DNA from: Bacteroidota bacterium
Lineage (GTDB): Bacteria; Bacteroidota; Bacteroidia; Chitinophagales; Chitinophagaceae
Length of the DNA stretch: 64,000 nucleotides
Direction: 5' to 3'
NCBI GenBank assembly: GCA_018267575.1
Contig: JAFDYF010000077.1
Coordinates: forward strand, 1 to 64,000
Position numbers and translations under genes: made by a program. This document shows, one piece after another, positions 34,803 to 44,700 of the stretch; the stretch's first letter is position 1, and each line of letters begins with the position of its first letter. The notes beneath the pieces are model-generated. The model worked only from the letters and a program-made list of their open reading frames with translations. It did not search any database and was not told where the DNA came from.

Positions 34803-35270
34803 TTAGGGCTTAACAACTGCCCAACCCTCTGCCTGCCGGATGATCAATTCCCCATTACCGCTGGGTACCACGGCGATGAAATCATAAATTTGTTCGATTG
34901 AGATTTTTCTTTCTCTAAGGGTATTAGCACATTGCGCAACGATGACTCCTTTTTCAACCAGGGCCTTCAAATCATTTTCAAATGGGCTTCCCTTCAAATA
35001 CGCATCAGTGCCTCCAGCAAATGCGATGAGTTCGATTTCTACCTTTCCAGCAAGCCTTGGGTCCGATAACGCATTGTTGATATTGCGGATGGCTTTGCCG
35101 ATAACCTTCGGATCATTGTTGTCCAGCTGGTAAATGGCACGGTATAATTTCAGGGTAGCGGTGGCGCCGGTAAACGCTTTGTTTTTTGATAGGGCCTTAT
35201 CTAGTTGCTGTGCATGTGTGGAACCTGCGATAAAAAGAGTACATAAAATTCCGAGAGCTAATTTTTTCAT
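34803..35270 (-). CDS. Secreted DsrE-family protein
   Basis: 155 residues with a signal peptide (MKKLALGILCTLFIAGSTHA). The mature part has the DsrE/YchN alpha/beta fold: IRNINNALSDPRLAGKVEIELIAFAGG, a helix, and VIVAQCANTLRERKI with the conserved cysteine where sulfur carriers of this family hold persulfide. Periplasmic DsrE-like proteins are common in Bacteroidota; most have no proven reaction. It is the first gene of an operon with an orphan binding protein and TlpA. The stated sulfur role is inferred from the family. Confidence 0.85.
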   Translation of the reverse strand: MKKLALGILCTLFIAGSTHAQQLDKALSKNKAFTGATATLKLYRAIYQLDNNDPKVIGKAIRNINNALSDPRLAGKVEIELIAFAGGTDAYLKGSPFENDLKALVEKGVIVAQCANTLRERKISIEQIYDFIAVVPSGNGELIIRQAEGWAVVKP

Positions 35271-35587
35271 GACTTCATTTTAGGTTGTTAATTTTTAATT
35301 TGGTATCAATCATCGAACAGTGATATTATTGCAATAATAGTAATCTTATTGGTGAAAGCCATGTCATATTCCCGAGTGCATAAAACATGGCCTTCGGTTT
35401 AGGTTTATTCATCAATACCATTTCCGGCAAGTATTTCTTTGGCAACCAATATGCTTTCATAGTAAGGATGGGGTATTAAAAATGCAAGGAAAGTAAAAAT
35501 AGAGCAAGGCGGTTGGATGATGGGTAACAAAAGTTGCTAACCGTTTTTTTGCCCCATTATATCTTTGCTTAAAATAATTTTGGAATC
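35271..35587. other. Divergent promoter region of dsrE-like and thioredoxin genes
   Basis: No gene is seen. On the plus strand TATCTTTG at 35560-35567 is a good -7 box for the thioredoxin gene; the nearest TTG (35534-35536) is 23 bases away, slightly beyond the usual spacing. No equally clear box was found on the minus strand. Confidence 0.45.
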
Positions 35588-35965
35588 ATGGCAACTATTA
35601 AACTGAATACGGAGGGTTTTAAAGAAAAGGTGTTCAATTATGAAATAGAGAAGGACTGGAAATACCAAGGCAATTTGCCAGCCATCATCGACTTTTATGC
35701 TGATTGGTGCGGTCCCTGTAAAATGGTAGCCCCCATTTTGGAGGAGCTTTCCAAGGAATATGAAGGCCGGTTATTGATTTATAAGGTGAACACCGACATG
35801 GAACAGGAATTGGCTGCCGTATTTGGGATACAAAGCATCCCCACGTTACTCTTTATTGATGCCAACGGTGAACCGATGCTCCAACCGGGGGCTTTCCCAA
35901 AGCATGTTTTTAAGAAAGTGATTGAAGAAAAATTGCTCCTGCCAGCGAAAATGGGTGATAACTGA
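35588..35965 (+). CDS. Thioredoxin
   Basis: 125 residues, cytosolic. It has the classic active site W40-C41-G-P-C44-K in IIDFYADWCGPCKMVAPIL, the buried-strand VNTDMEQELAAVFGI, and the cis-Pro loop SIPTLLFID. It is slightly longer than E. coli thioredoxin because of extra residues at both ends. It reduces protein disulfides using thioredoxin reductase, which is not in this window. It is followed after 109 bases by a small HMA-domain protein on the same strand. Confidence 0.92.
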   Translation: MATIKLNTEGFKEKVFNYEIEKDWKYQGNLPAIIDFYADWCGPCKMVAPILEELSKEYEGRLLIYKVNTDMEQELAAVFGIQSIPTLLFIDANGEPMLQPGAFPKHVFKKVIEEKLLLPAKMGDN

Positions 35966-36074
35966 TTGTTGCGTTTTCTGGACAGATGTTTTTGATAGGG
36001 ATGGATAATGAGTAGATAGGGCTGGCATTGATTCAAACAGTCTTTAAATGTTTTTACAAAATAAATATTACGCC

Positions 36075-36338
36075 ATGATTAGTCATCAACTTTATGTGGA
36101 AAATATAAAATGCGAGGGTTGTGTCAATAGCATCAAATCTAACCTGCTTAAAGTTAGAGGCGTTACCCAAGTTGAAGTTTATAAGGAGGAAGAAAAGGTT
36201 TGTGTATCAGGTATCGCGATCGACAGACAAGAAATGGCAGATCGGCTCTCGGCCATCGGTTATCCGGAAAAGGGCAATAACAGTATGGGGAGCAAGGTCA
36301 AATCATTGGTAAGCTGTGCCATTGGGAAAGTATCCTAA
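36075..36338 (+). CDS. Heavy-metal-associated (HMA) domain protein
   Basis: 87 residues from the ATG at 36075; the frame is open nine codons upstream. The single HMA fold starts HQLYVENIKCEGCVNSIKSNLL with the metal ligands C13 and C16, then GVTQVEVYKEEEKVCVSG and the second helix. A basic tail with one more cysteine (VSCAIGKVS) follows. It is probably a cytosolic copper or other soft-metal carrier. No P-type ATPase partner is present nearby. Confidence 0.82.
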   Translation: MISHQLYVENIKCEGCVNSIKSNLLKVRGVTQVEVYKEEEKVCVSGIAIDRQEMADRLSAIGYPEKGNNSMGSKVKSLVSCAIGKVS

Positions 36339-36641
36339 AAATGGGTGATTGGACAGCGAAATGTAAAATACAGTTTAGGACCTGATTCATACCCGCATTT
36401 ACTTTGCAAACAAAAACCAGTGAGCTATCGGTTCCGCCGAGCAATAAATATACATTCCTCCAAAATTTATGCCGTTAATAAAATAAACGCTGGATAGCTA
36501 TAATCAAATGCAGTTGATTTGATTGGAATAATCGAGCCTTGTTGGGATAGGGAGGGCTGGTTTTTGGGAGCTTATGTAAACAATACGTTATTAAGCCAGT
36601 AAGCCATTCGTAGTTTCAACCGCATTCTATAACTTCCCTCG
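36339..36641. other. Intergenic region, no feature seen
   Basis: About 300 bases between the HMA gene and the DUF1080 gene. I see no frame, hairpin or consensus promoter. Confidence 0.4.
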
Positions 36642-37511
36642 ATGAAATCATCTTATCATCCATTTAGGCATGTTCCTTATCTGCTTTTGCCATTGTTTTT
36701 CTTGGCAATCACCGCATACCATCCTCCCAAACCCCAAAATCAGGGTTGGCATTATTTGTTCAACGGAAAAAATATGGATGGGTGGGATACCTATATCGGG
36801 CCTGTTTATGATTCCGTTCTGGGTAAGCCAACCGGGGAAGCCTTAGGATTGAACGTGGATCCCCATCGGGTTTTCTCTCTGGTAAAAGATGGGGATAACC
36901 AAAACCTGATTAGGATTTCCGGGCAGGATTTTGGTGCTATAACATCAAAACAGTCTTTTAGCGATTATCATTTGCACCTCCAATTTAAATGGGGCAAAAT
37001 CATCTGGCCTCAAAAGAAAGGGAAAAAAAGGGATAGTGGCTTGCTTTACCATAGTGTGGGCAGACAGGGGGCGGATTATGGCAATTGGATGCGCTCGCAA
37101 GAGTTTCAGATTGAGGAAGGGAACTGCGGCGATTACTGGGGCGTGGCTGGGGGCTTTGAGGAAATACCTTCCGATCAGATCAGCGATTCCCAATATGTAT
37201 ATAACCCTTTAGGCAAAATGCGTGTATTTGGCGCACAAACCAAGACAGGCAGGCACTGTATTAAAAAAGGGGATGCAGAAAATCCCACGGGGGAATGGAA
37301 CAGTGTTGACCTGTATTGCCATGGGGATACCAGTGTGCAGGTGATGAATGGCAAAATAATGATGGTGCTCTATCATTCGCAACAATATGATGATGGGAAT
37401 ACATCCAAGCTGGTGGAGGGTAAAATCCAGATACAATCCGAAGGCGCGGAAGTGTTTTATAAGGATATCAAGATTAGGCCCATTAAAAACCTAAATGAAG
37501 TGTTACATTGA
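36642..37511 (+). CDS. DUF1080 (3-keto-disaccharide hydrolase domain) protein
   Basis: 289 residues with an N-terminal membrane or signal segment (PYLLLPLFFLAITAYH). The LamG-like DUF1080 domain covers nearly all the rest: WHYLFNGKNMDGWDTY, then FSDYHLHLQFKWG, DSGLLYHSVG, QEFQIEEGNCGDYW and the closing GKIQIQSEGAEVFYKDIKIRPI. Some family members cleave 3-keto-glycosides; many others are of unknown role, so the reaction is tentative. No oxidoreductase partner of the usual 3-keto pathway is adjacent, but an aldo/keto reductase gene follows. Confidence 0.87.
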   Translation: MKSSYHPFRHVPYLLLPLFFLAITAYHPPKPQNQGWHYLFNGKNMDGWDTYIGPVYDSVLGKPTGEALGLNVDPHRVFSLVKDGDNQNLIRISGQDFGAITSKQSFSDYHLHLQFKWGKIIWPQKKGKKRDSGLLYHSVGRQGADYGNWMRSQEFQIEEGNCGDYWGVAGGFEEIPSDQISDSQYVYNPLGKMRVFGAQTKTGRHCIKKGDAENPTGEWNSVDLYCHGDTSVQVMNGKIMMVLYHSQQYDDGNTSKLVEGKIQIQSEGAEVFYKDIKIRPIKNLNEVLH

Positions 37512-37568
37512 TTTTGCTTCGCAAAAAAATTGGCGCAATACTATTCCCAACTCAAACCAGACACCCCT

Positions 37569-37760
37569 ATGAGGCAGCCTTGATTCCTTTGGATTGCAGG
37601 GGGAATATTTTTTATCATTCTATGCCTAATTGAACCTCTTTTTTTAAAACTGTTTTTGCTGCTGGGCTCTATTATAATGTTGGTCCTGTATGGAAATGAA
37701 AGACATAAAGCGGCAGAGGAGCATTTGAGAACAATCGAAAAATTTTATTCAAAACGATGA
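37569..37760 (+). pseudogene. Two-span membrane ORF interrupted by in-frame TGA
   Basis: The frame ATG AGG CAG CCT TGA continues without another stop for 58 codons and ends TGA at 37758-37760, overlapping the aldo/keto reductase ATG (ATGA). The codons after the early TGA encode two hydrophobic helices (WIAGGIFFIILCLIEPLF, then LFLLLGSIIMLVLY) and a charged tail (GNERHKAAEEHLRTIEKFYS). One base change (TGG to TGA) would explain the break. Recoding or a later non-ATG start are alternatives. No homologue is recognised. Confidence 0.55.
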
Positions 37761-38629
37761 GCAAAACAACATTTTCCAGGATTATTGCAGGAACGATGAC
37801 CTGGGGGGCTTGGGGAAAAAGATGCAACACGGCACAGATGGTGGAACTACTGCATTGCTGTTTGGAAAACGGCATCACCTCATTTGACCATGCTGATATT
37901 TATGGAGACTACAGCACTGAAGCGGATTTTGGTAGGGCCTTTGCCGAAAGCAATTTGGATAGAAGTAAAATGCAATTCATTTCCAAATGTGGTATCCAGA
38001 TGCAAAATGAAAATCGGAAAACTAAAATTAAGCATTACGATTATACCAAGGAATATATCATCTGGTCTGTAGAACAATCCTTACGGAATTTACAAACAGA
38101 TTATTTGGATTTACTCCTGTTGCATCGGCCAAGCCCATTGATGCAAGCGGAACAGATTGGGGAAGCGGTTGAAAAACTAAAACAGGAAGGTAAAATTATA
38201 GACTTTGGGGTTTCGAATTTTACGCCCTCGCAGTCGGACCTCATTGAAAAGAAAACCAAAATCGGGTTTAACCAAATCGAGTTTTCGATCACCCATGTTG
38301 AGCCCATGCTCAATGGCAGTTTAGATCATATGCTAACCCATAATATTGTGCCCATGAGTTGGTCGCCATTGGGGACGGTATTTAAAAGCTATGCTGAACA
38401 ATCCCAACGGGTGAGACAAATAGCGGAAAATTTTTCGATAAAATATAATGTTCCTATTGATGTGATCCTGATTGCGTGGATCCTAAAACATCCAGCAGGG
38501 ATCCTGCCTGTTTGTGGTAGCGCTAATCCGAGCAGGCTCGCCAACTTAACAAAAGCAACCACGGTGGACATGGAGCTACAGGATTGGTTTGCCCTTTGGT
38601 CAGAAAGTGCTGGGGTTCCTGTGCCTTAG
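37757..38629 (+). CDS. Aldo/keto reductase
   Basis: 290 residues with the family's TIM barrel. Visible blocks are GTMTWGAWG, the catalytic Asp-Tyr region FDHADIYGDYSTE, K84-like FISKCGIQ, then SLRNLQTDYLDLLLLHRP, GKIIDFGVSNFTPSQ and the NADPH-binding VIPGS-equivalent ILPVCGSANPSRL. It is closest in pattern to the YdhF group of oxidoreductases. It would reduce an aldehyde or ketone with NADPH in the cytosol; the substrate is unknown. The start overlaps the end of the damaged small membrane ORF. Confidence 0.9.
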   Translation: MSKTTFSRIIAGTMTWGAWGKRCNTAQMVELLHCCLENGITSFDHADIYGDYSTEADFGRAFAESNLDRSKMQFISKCGIQMQNENRKTKIKHYDYTKEYIIWSVEQSLRNLQTDYLDLLLLHRPSPLMQAEQIGEAVEKLKQEGKIIDFGVSNFTPSQSDLIEKKTKIGFNQIEFSITHVEPMLNGSLDHMLTHNIVPMSWSPLGTVFKSYAEQSQRVRQIAENFSIKYNVPIDVILIAWILKHPAGILPVCGSANPSRLANLTKATTVDMELQDWFALWSESAGVPVP

Positions 38630-38704
38630 GTTTTGGTCGTCAATTATCCAGGCATTGAGTTGAATGCGTGTTTTGTATTTATATCCCCTTGAGGAAGAAA
38701 CAAA

Positions 38705-41608
38705 TTATTCAATGGCATTTAAAAACTCGTTGAGGCCCTGTTCCGGAGGTATCTGAATTTTTTTTCTAATCCGATAGCGGCTCATTTCTACCCCGCGTAC
38801 CGAAATGTTCATGAGCTGTGCAATTTCTTTGGACGAAAGGTTCAACTGCAAATAGGCACACACTTTCAAATCGGCATTGGTGAGGTTGGGAAATCTTGAT
38901 TTCATCTTTTTTAGAAAGTCATTGCTTATCTCGTTAAAATGGGCTGCAAATTGGTCCCAATTGGAACTATTCTTTTCAATACCATTCATGAGTTGGAGAG
39001 CAATTTTTACATCGTGGTTATTGCCGGTTTTTTTGTATAGCTTTTGCAATTCCTCCTTTACCCTTGCCAATGCATCTTCCCTTTCGATCAGGTGCATGCT
39101 GGTGTCGGCCAGCTCCTTCTTTTTGAGCAATATCTCACTGGCTAGTTTTTCATTTTGAAGTTTAATGATTTCCTTTTCACTTTTTTCAATTTCAAGGTTG
39201 TGTAGCGCGATGATCTGCTTTTGTTTTTCTTCATATTCTAACTGTTGTATTTTCAGTCGGTGGTCCTGCCATTTTTTTAAAAAATAAATGAGGGTGACCA
39301 GTACAAAAAAGTAAAACAGATAAGCCCAAATGGTTTTGTAGAATGGGGGGGCAATTACAAACTGGTAACTGACCGCAGCTGACTCATTGCCCAGATTATC
39401 CCGCGATTTTACCCAGAAGGTATAATTCCCATCCCCGAGGTTAGTATAATCTTTTTCTGTTTTTGGGGCCCAGCTACTCCAGTCATTATCGAACCCTTCC
39501 AATTTATAACTATACGTGATGCTTTTCTGTATGCTGTAATTGGGCGAACTAAATTCAAAATGGTATGCACTAAAGCTGCTGGGCAAGTGCAGCACTTGAT
39601 TTTGGGCATGTTCGGTTTGTCCTTCGCCCTCGGTTTTTTCCATATATCCACCAAAAACGGCACTATCGATATTTCCAACGGTTCTTACATTCCCGATTAT
39701 AGTCGATAAGGTCGTTTTCGTACTTGCGTATTTTTTGTAATTGAGATGGATAATCCCTTTTTCGGACCCAATAAAAATATTCTCACTGTTATAGGGATAA
39801 ATATTTTCAAAGCCTGAAAGTATTTGCCCTGTTAGTTCAGGGAAATAAGTCAATTGAAAATTCTTGTTGGAGGATAAGGTTGTAAAATGGACCACCCCAA
39901 TTTTTTTCCCACTACAAAACCAAATATTGCCATCCGCGTCTTCCGTCAGATACCTCAGTTCGATATTGCCAAAAATGGGCCATAGGAATGCTGAAGGAAT
40001 AAATTTTTTGGAAGCATCATCAAATTCATAGGCTCCCTTTTCGGTGGCAAAAACCACCCGGTTCTTTATTTTGAATACATGGTTGTTTAAGGAAGAAGGT
40101 AGGCCATCCTTGTCGGTGAACAATTTTGAACTATATTTCTTTTTGTCTGCCGACAGTTCTATTTTATAAATCCCCCTATAAGGATGCGAAGACCATATCG
40201 AACCGTTATTGTCTGTGACCAAGAACCTAAACGATTCATAAGTGCCATACAGATTACCATCATCCACAAACCGGTTGCCAGTATATTCCAATAATTTGAG
40301 TCCTTTATAGGTGCCGGCCAAAACATATCGGGAAGGTTGAACAGTGCTGATAGGCAAAAATAGCCAGGAGGCATCTGAGCTTAATTGGGTAGCCTTATCA
40401 TTTTCTATTTCGTAGGTCCCTGAATTATGGGCCATCAATAAATGTTGGTTCACTTCATCCAACCTCCATACCTGACCATCGCTGTTTCCGATTGGTTGAA
40501 AATTGCCTTTCGAAAAGCCAATATCCCCTTGGTCTGTCGAAAATGTGGTGAAATACCCGCCATCCGAAGTACCTATATATAAGTGGTTATTTAAAATTCT
40601 TGATGAAAAGCCGGCAGCCTCATTTACTTTATCCGGCATAATATATTTAATGGCCGCATTATAAGCGATCATGCTGATTCCATTGCTCAGCCCAACCCAT
40701 AAATTACTGTCCTTATCCATGAACACACATAATACATTGTTGTTTTGTAAGCCCTCCGATCTGGAAATATTTTGCTTTATGGTTCCATCGAGGTTGATTA
40801 TTGTACAACCTTCCGATGTAGTGGCAACCGCCAATTCATTGCTGTTGACCATTAAGGTCTTGAAAATGGCAGTATTATGTCCCTTTAAATCTGCATGTAT
40901 ATTGCTGATGGAAAGGCTATCCTTATTGAGCAGGAAAAAGCCCCTATCGATTGTGGTTACCAGTAACTTATCCTTGTTAAAGCTGGTAATTCCAGAAACA
41001 ATATGGTTATCCAAAATTTGGTTATTGCGCAAAGGCAGCCATTCATGGTTTTTATATTCCAGTAGTCCAAATTTCTTGTCCTGAGCAATCAATCTGCCCC
41101 CTACCTTGGTCAAAAACTGCCATTCCGATTTGGGATAATAGATCTCTATCTTGTTGTTATTCAGTTCGAAGATTCGGTCGGTAGCTCTAAAAAAAACAGA
41201 TCCACCCAATATTTCGATATCCCAGATGTCCGCAAATTTGTTCTGTGATTTTGGCAATAGGTCCACCAATGAAGAATACTTTAGAAATCCATGGGAGTCT
41301 GGGGCAAAATAGCCCATCTCCCCCTGGCCTCCCGCATAAATCCTGTCATTTTCAATGGCGATCGACCTCAAAATTGTTCTGTTGGGTAATGGATATACCT
41401 TCCAAAAAGAGCCATCAAACGAAATAAGGCCCTCGTTATTAGCAAAATACATCAAGCCATTTTTGTCCTGGGCAATAGACCAGGTTTGTGCGCCAGCATG
41501 GTAGTCGGATTTGCTATAATTGATGATCAGGGGCAGGGCAATGGTGTTCTGTGCCCAAGCAATGTTGCCCATGAAGAACAGGATAAAAAAAAAATAAATC
41601 TGTCTCAT
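38705..41608 (-). CDS. Transmembrane propeller/Y_Y_Y sensor with LuxR-type DNA-binding domain
   Basis: 967 residues from ATG at 41608. The order is signal peptide, two seven-bladed-type propeller arrays with many reg_prop repeats (about 40-660), a Y_Y_Y domain (about 680-750, SYKLEGFDNDWSSW), one membrane helix (about 757-778), a coiled coil (about 785-850) and a LuxR-type helix-turn-helix at the end (LTNADLKVCAYLQLNLSSKEIAQLMNISVRGVEMSRYRIRKK in two parts). There is no kinase or receiver domain, so it is a one-component sensor that binds a glycan outside and DNA inside. It is divergent from susC and very likely controls that locus. Confidence 0.9.
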   Translation of the reverse strand: MRQIYFFFILFFMGNIAWAQNTIALPLIINYSKSDYHAGAQTWSIAQDKNGLMYFANNEGLISFDGSFWKVYPLPNRTILRSIAIENDRIYAGGQGEMGYFAPDSHGFLKYSSLVDLLPKSQNKFADIWDIEILGGSVFFRATDRIFELNNNKIEIYYPKSEWQFLTKVGGRLIAQDKKFGLLEYKNHEWLPLRNNQILDNHIVSGITSFNKDKLLVTTIDRGFFLLNKDSLSISNIHADLKGHNTAIFKTLMVNSNELAVATTSEGCTIINLDGTIKQNISRSEGLQNNNVLCVFMDKDSNLWVGLSNGISMIAYNAAIKYIMPDKVNEAAGFSSRILNNHLYIGTSDGGYFTTFSTDQGDIGFSKGNFQPIGNSDGQVWRLDEVNQHLLMAHNSGTYEIENDKATQLSSDASWLFLPISTVQPSRYVLAGTYKGLKLLEYTGNRFVDDGNLYGTYESFRFLVTDNNGSIWSSHPYRGIYKIELSADKKKYSSKLFTDKDGLPSSLNNHVFKIKNRVVFATEKGAYEFDDASKKFIPSAFLWPIFGNIELRYLTEDADGNIWFCSGKKIGVVHFTTLSSNKNFQLTYFPELTGQILSGFENIYPYNSENIFIGSEKGIIHLNYKKYASTKTTLSTIIGNVRTVGNIDSAVFGGYMEKTEGEGQTEHAQNQVLHLPSSFSAYHFEFSSPNYSIQKSITYSYKLEGFDNDWSSWAPKTEKDYTNLGDGNYTFWVKSRDNLGNESAAVSYQFVIAPPFYKTIWAYLFYFFVLVTLIYFLKKWQDHRLKIQQLEYEEKQKQIIALHNLEIEKSEKEIIKLQNEKLASEILLKKKELADTSMHLIEREDALARVKEELQKLYKKTGNNHDVKIALQLMNGIEKNSSNWDQFAAHFNEISNDFLKKMKSRFPNLTNADLKVCAYLQLNLSSKEIAQLMNISVRGVEMSRYRIRKKIQIPPEQGLNEFLNAIE

Positions 41609-41625
41609 ATTATCCAATTGGATCA

Positions 41626-41748
41626 CAAAGATAGCGAGTAGTAGAGTTGTAGTAGTGGTTTTAGCCTTAAAATTAGCTTTTACCGGATGTTGTAGTAGTA
41701 GAAGTGAGGTGGTTTTTATTGAATGATTCGTCCTTGACCCTAGTTTTG
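41626..41748. promoter_or_regulatory. Divergent promoters of regulator and susC with direct repeats
   Basis: For susC: TTG 41719-41721, 19 bases, TAGTTTTG 41741-41748. For the regulator on the minus strand: TATCTTTG 41633-41626, without a clear -33. The 11-base sequence GTTGTAGTAGT occurs at 41646-41656, over the regulator's -33 region, and at 41689-41699, 20 bases before the susC -33. The 43-base period is about four helical turns, fitting binding on one face of DNA. Confidence 0.65.
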
Positions 41749-41789
41749 AGGGGTATTAAGACAATTCATTTTACCAAAAACGTTTGCAT

Positions 41790-44700
41790 ATGAAGAAACT
41801 CTCTAAGAGGTTTTTAGCCTTGGTTTTGCTTTTGTCCATTTTCACATCTTCCTGGGCACAGCAACAGAAAATTACTGGAAAAGTATTGGACGAAAAAGGT
41901 GCCCCCATCCCCAATGTCTCCATTATTGTTAATGGCACCAACTTGGGCACTACTACTAATAATATGGGGGAGTTTTCCATAAATGCACCAAAATCTAGTA
42001 AGTCGTTAGTTTTCACATGTTTAAATTATGAACGGCAAGTAATCCCCATCGCTGGAAACATTTTGAATGTTTCCATGAGCCTTTCCAAAGGAAAATTGGA
42101 TGAAGTGATTGTGATTGGTTATGGAACCCAGAAAGTTGCAAACGTATCTGGTGCAATTTCGACTATTAAAACCGCCGATATTGAAAAGGCTAGTCCGGTT
42201 AGGGTTGAAGAAGCCATCCAAGGAAGGGCTTCTGGGGTAACTGTTATCCAAAGCGGTTCTCCCGGGGTGAAGCCTACCCTTTTTGTTAGGGGCATCCCTT
42301 CTTTTAGTGGATCCGACCCCTTGGTAGTGGTGGATGGGTCAATCCAAACTTTAGACGATTTTAACTCTATTAACCCCGCCGATGTAGAAAGTATCAATAT
42401 ATTGAAAGATGCTGCATCCACAGCAATTTATGGAGTGAGCGGTGGAAATGGGGTAATTGTGGTTACTACAAAAAATGGCAAAAAGAACCAAAAAACGCAG
42501 TTTGGGGTATCGAGCAGTTATGGCAACCAGCAGCTTGCAAAAGAAATAGGGGTATTGAATGCAACAGAATATGCGGCTATTTTGAATGAAGGAAGCACCA
42601 CGTCGGGCGGGCCGGTACTCTTCCCTAACCTGAGTGCCATGGGCGTGGGCACGAATTGGCAGGATCAGGTTTTTCAGTCTGCACCCATTCAAAGCCATGC
42701 CATTTCTGCAAGTGGTGGTAGCGAGAAAACGACCTACTTTTTATCCGCAGGGTTTACCGACCAGGTTGGTATCCTCGGTGGCACTACCTTTTCAAAATCC
42801 GATTATCAGAGAGGGAATTTTACCGCCAACCTTAATTTTCAATTAGCGCCGAAATTAAAATTTATTGTGAATGCTACCGAGGTCCTTTTAAGTTCCAAGG
42901 GCGTGCAGGAGGGCAATTGGAACGGCATCATCGGGGAAGCACTAAACTTCGACCCCACTGTACCTGTTTATAATAAGGTGCCCAATACCATTGGAACCTA
43001 CGGGTTTAGTAACCTGATCCTTCAAGAGGTTCATAACCCGCTGACCGAAATGCAGAATACCTATAATAAGAATATTGGCAATAAGCAATATGGCAAATTT
43101 GAATTGCAATACGATGTGCTCAAGAACCTAAAACTCACCTCCAGGTTTGGTTATACCAATTATATAGACAATGTCAAGTCATTCTCCCCATTGATTTTTT
43201 ATGGGCTGAACAATATTGATAATTCGCTCAATGCAGATGGCACGACGGTTTCGGGCCGGCATAATTCCGTTAGCTCAACGAGGAACAACTATTTTAATTT
43301 TAACTGGGAAAGTTTTGCAAACTACGATTTCAAGATTAAGGAAGACCACCATATAGAGACGGTGATTGGGGTAGCGCTGGGCAAAAATGCCCAAAACCAT
43401 TTGGGTGCTTCCAAACAGGATGTCCCTTTCAATTCTTGGACTTTTGCTAGCATACAATCGGCCACTGGGGTAAACACGGCAGCCAACACCCAGGCCAATA
43501 GCGGTTATTATTGGGAATCTTTCACCAAATCCCTATCCTATTTTGCCCGGGCCAATTATGATTTTCAAAGTAAGTATTTGGCTTCCTTTAGTGTACGGAG
43601 AGATGGCTCGTCTGAATTCACTGATGCAAAAAAATTCGGGAATTTTTATGCAGGCTCCTTGGGTTGGGTAGTATCCAGGGAAAACTTCTTTCATTCCAAC
43701 TTGATCGATTTCCTGAAATTGAGGGCTAGTTATGGCTCCGTGGGAAGTAGCAATGGTGCCTCGCTCCAATCCACATCCATCATCACGGGCGGCACTTACA
43801 ATAATATCGGTAACAGCAATGGCTATTATTTCAATGGGGTTTTTTATCCAGGGTCTTCCGTTGGCTCGCAATTGAACCCCAACCAACTGGGCTGGGAAAC
43901 CGATGCCCAGTTTAATGGAGGCTTTGAGATCACGCTACTGAAAAATAAAATATCACTGACAGCCGATTATTACCAAAAGAACGTCAGCAATTTATTGTTC
44001 ACGGGTACGCAAGCCCTGTTCGTTGGTACTGTGCCAGCCCCACTTGCCAATATTGGTTCCACCAGAACCACTGGATTAGATGCGATGATCAGTCTTAATG
44101 AAACCCTTGGAAGCAACTTTAAGTTGCATACCTCGCTTACCTTTACTTCATCCAATAGTTTGGTAACGGCCACTAATTTTGACAACTCAGCAAAAATCAC
44201 CGGTGGGGCTTATTTCAATGGACAATCCCAAACCGTGACGGTTTTCCAGAAAGGCCAAGCACCAGGCTATTTTTATGGGTACAAAACAAACGGATTGTTT
44301 CAGTCTGCCGATCAAATCAGCAAGTCCCCCATACAAAATGGTGCTCAACCCGGTGATATCAAATACATGGACCTCAACGGGGATGGCGTTATTGATAGCA
44401 GGGACCAAACCAAAATCGGCAATCCTTTTCCCAAGTTTGTGATGGGTTGGAACCTCGGCCTTGATTATAAAAATTTTGATTTTACCGCCTTTATTTATGC
44501 ATCCTACGGCAATAATATTTATAGGGCCTATGAAAGAAACTCCAACTACACGAATAAGTTCAGAAGCATTTTAGCTAGATGGACTGGCCCAGGCACAACC
44601 AACGATGCCCGCTATCCTCGCTATTCGTTTACCGATCCCAATGATAATGCTCGGGTTTCTGATCGTTACGTGGAAGATGGCTCTTTCATCAAGATCAAAA

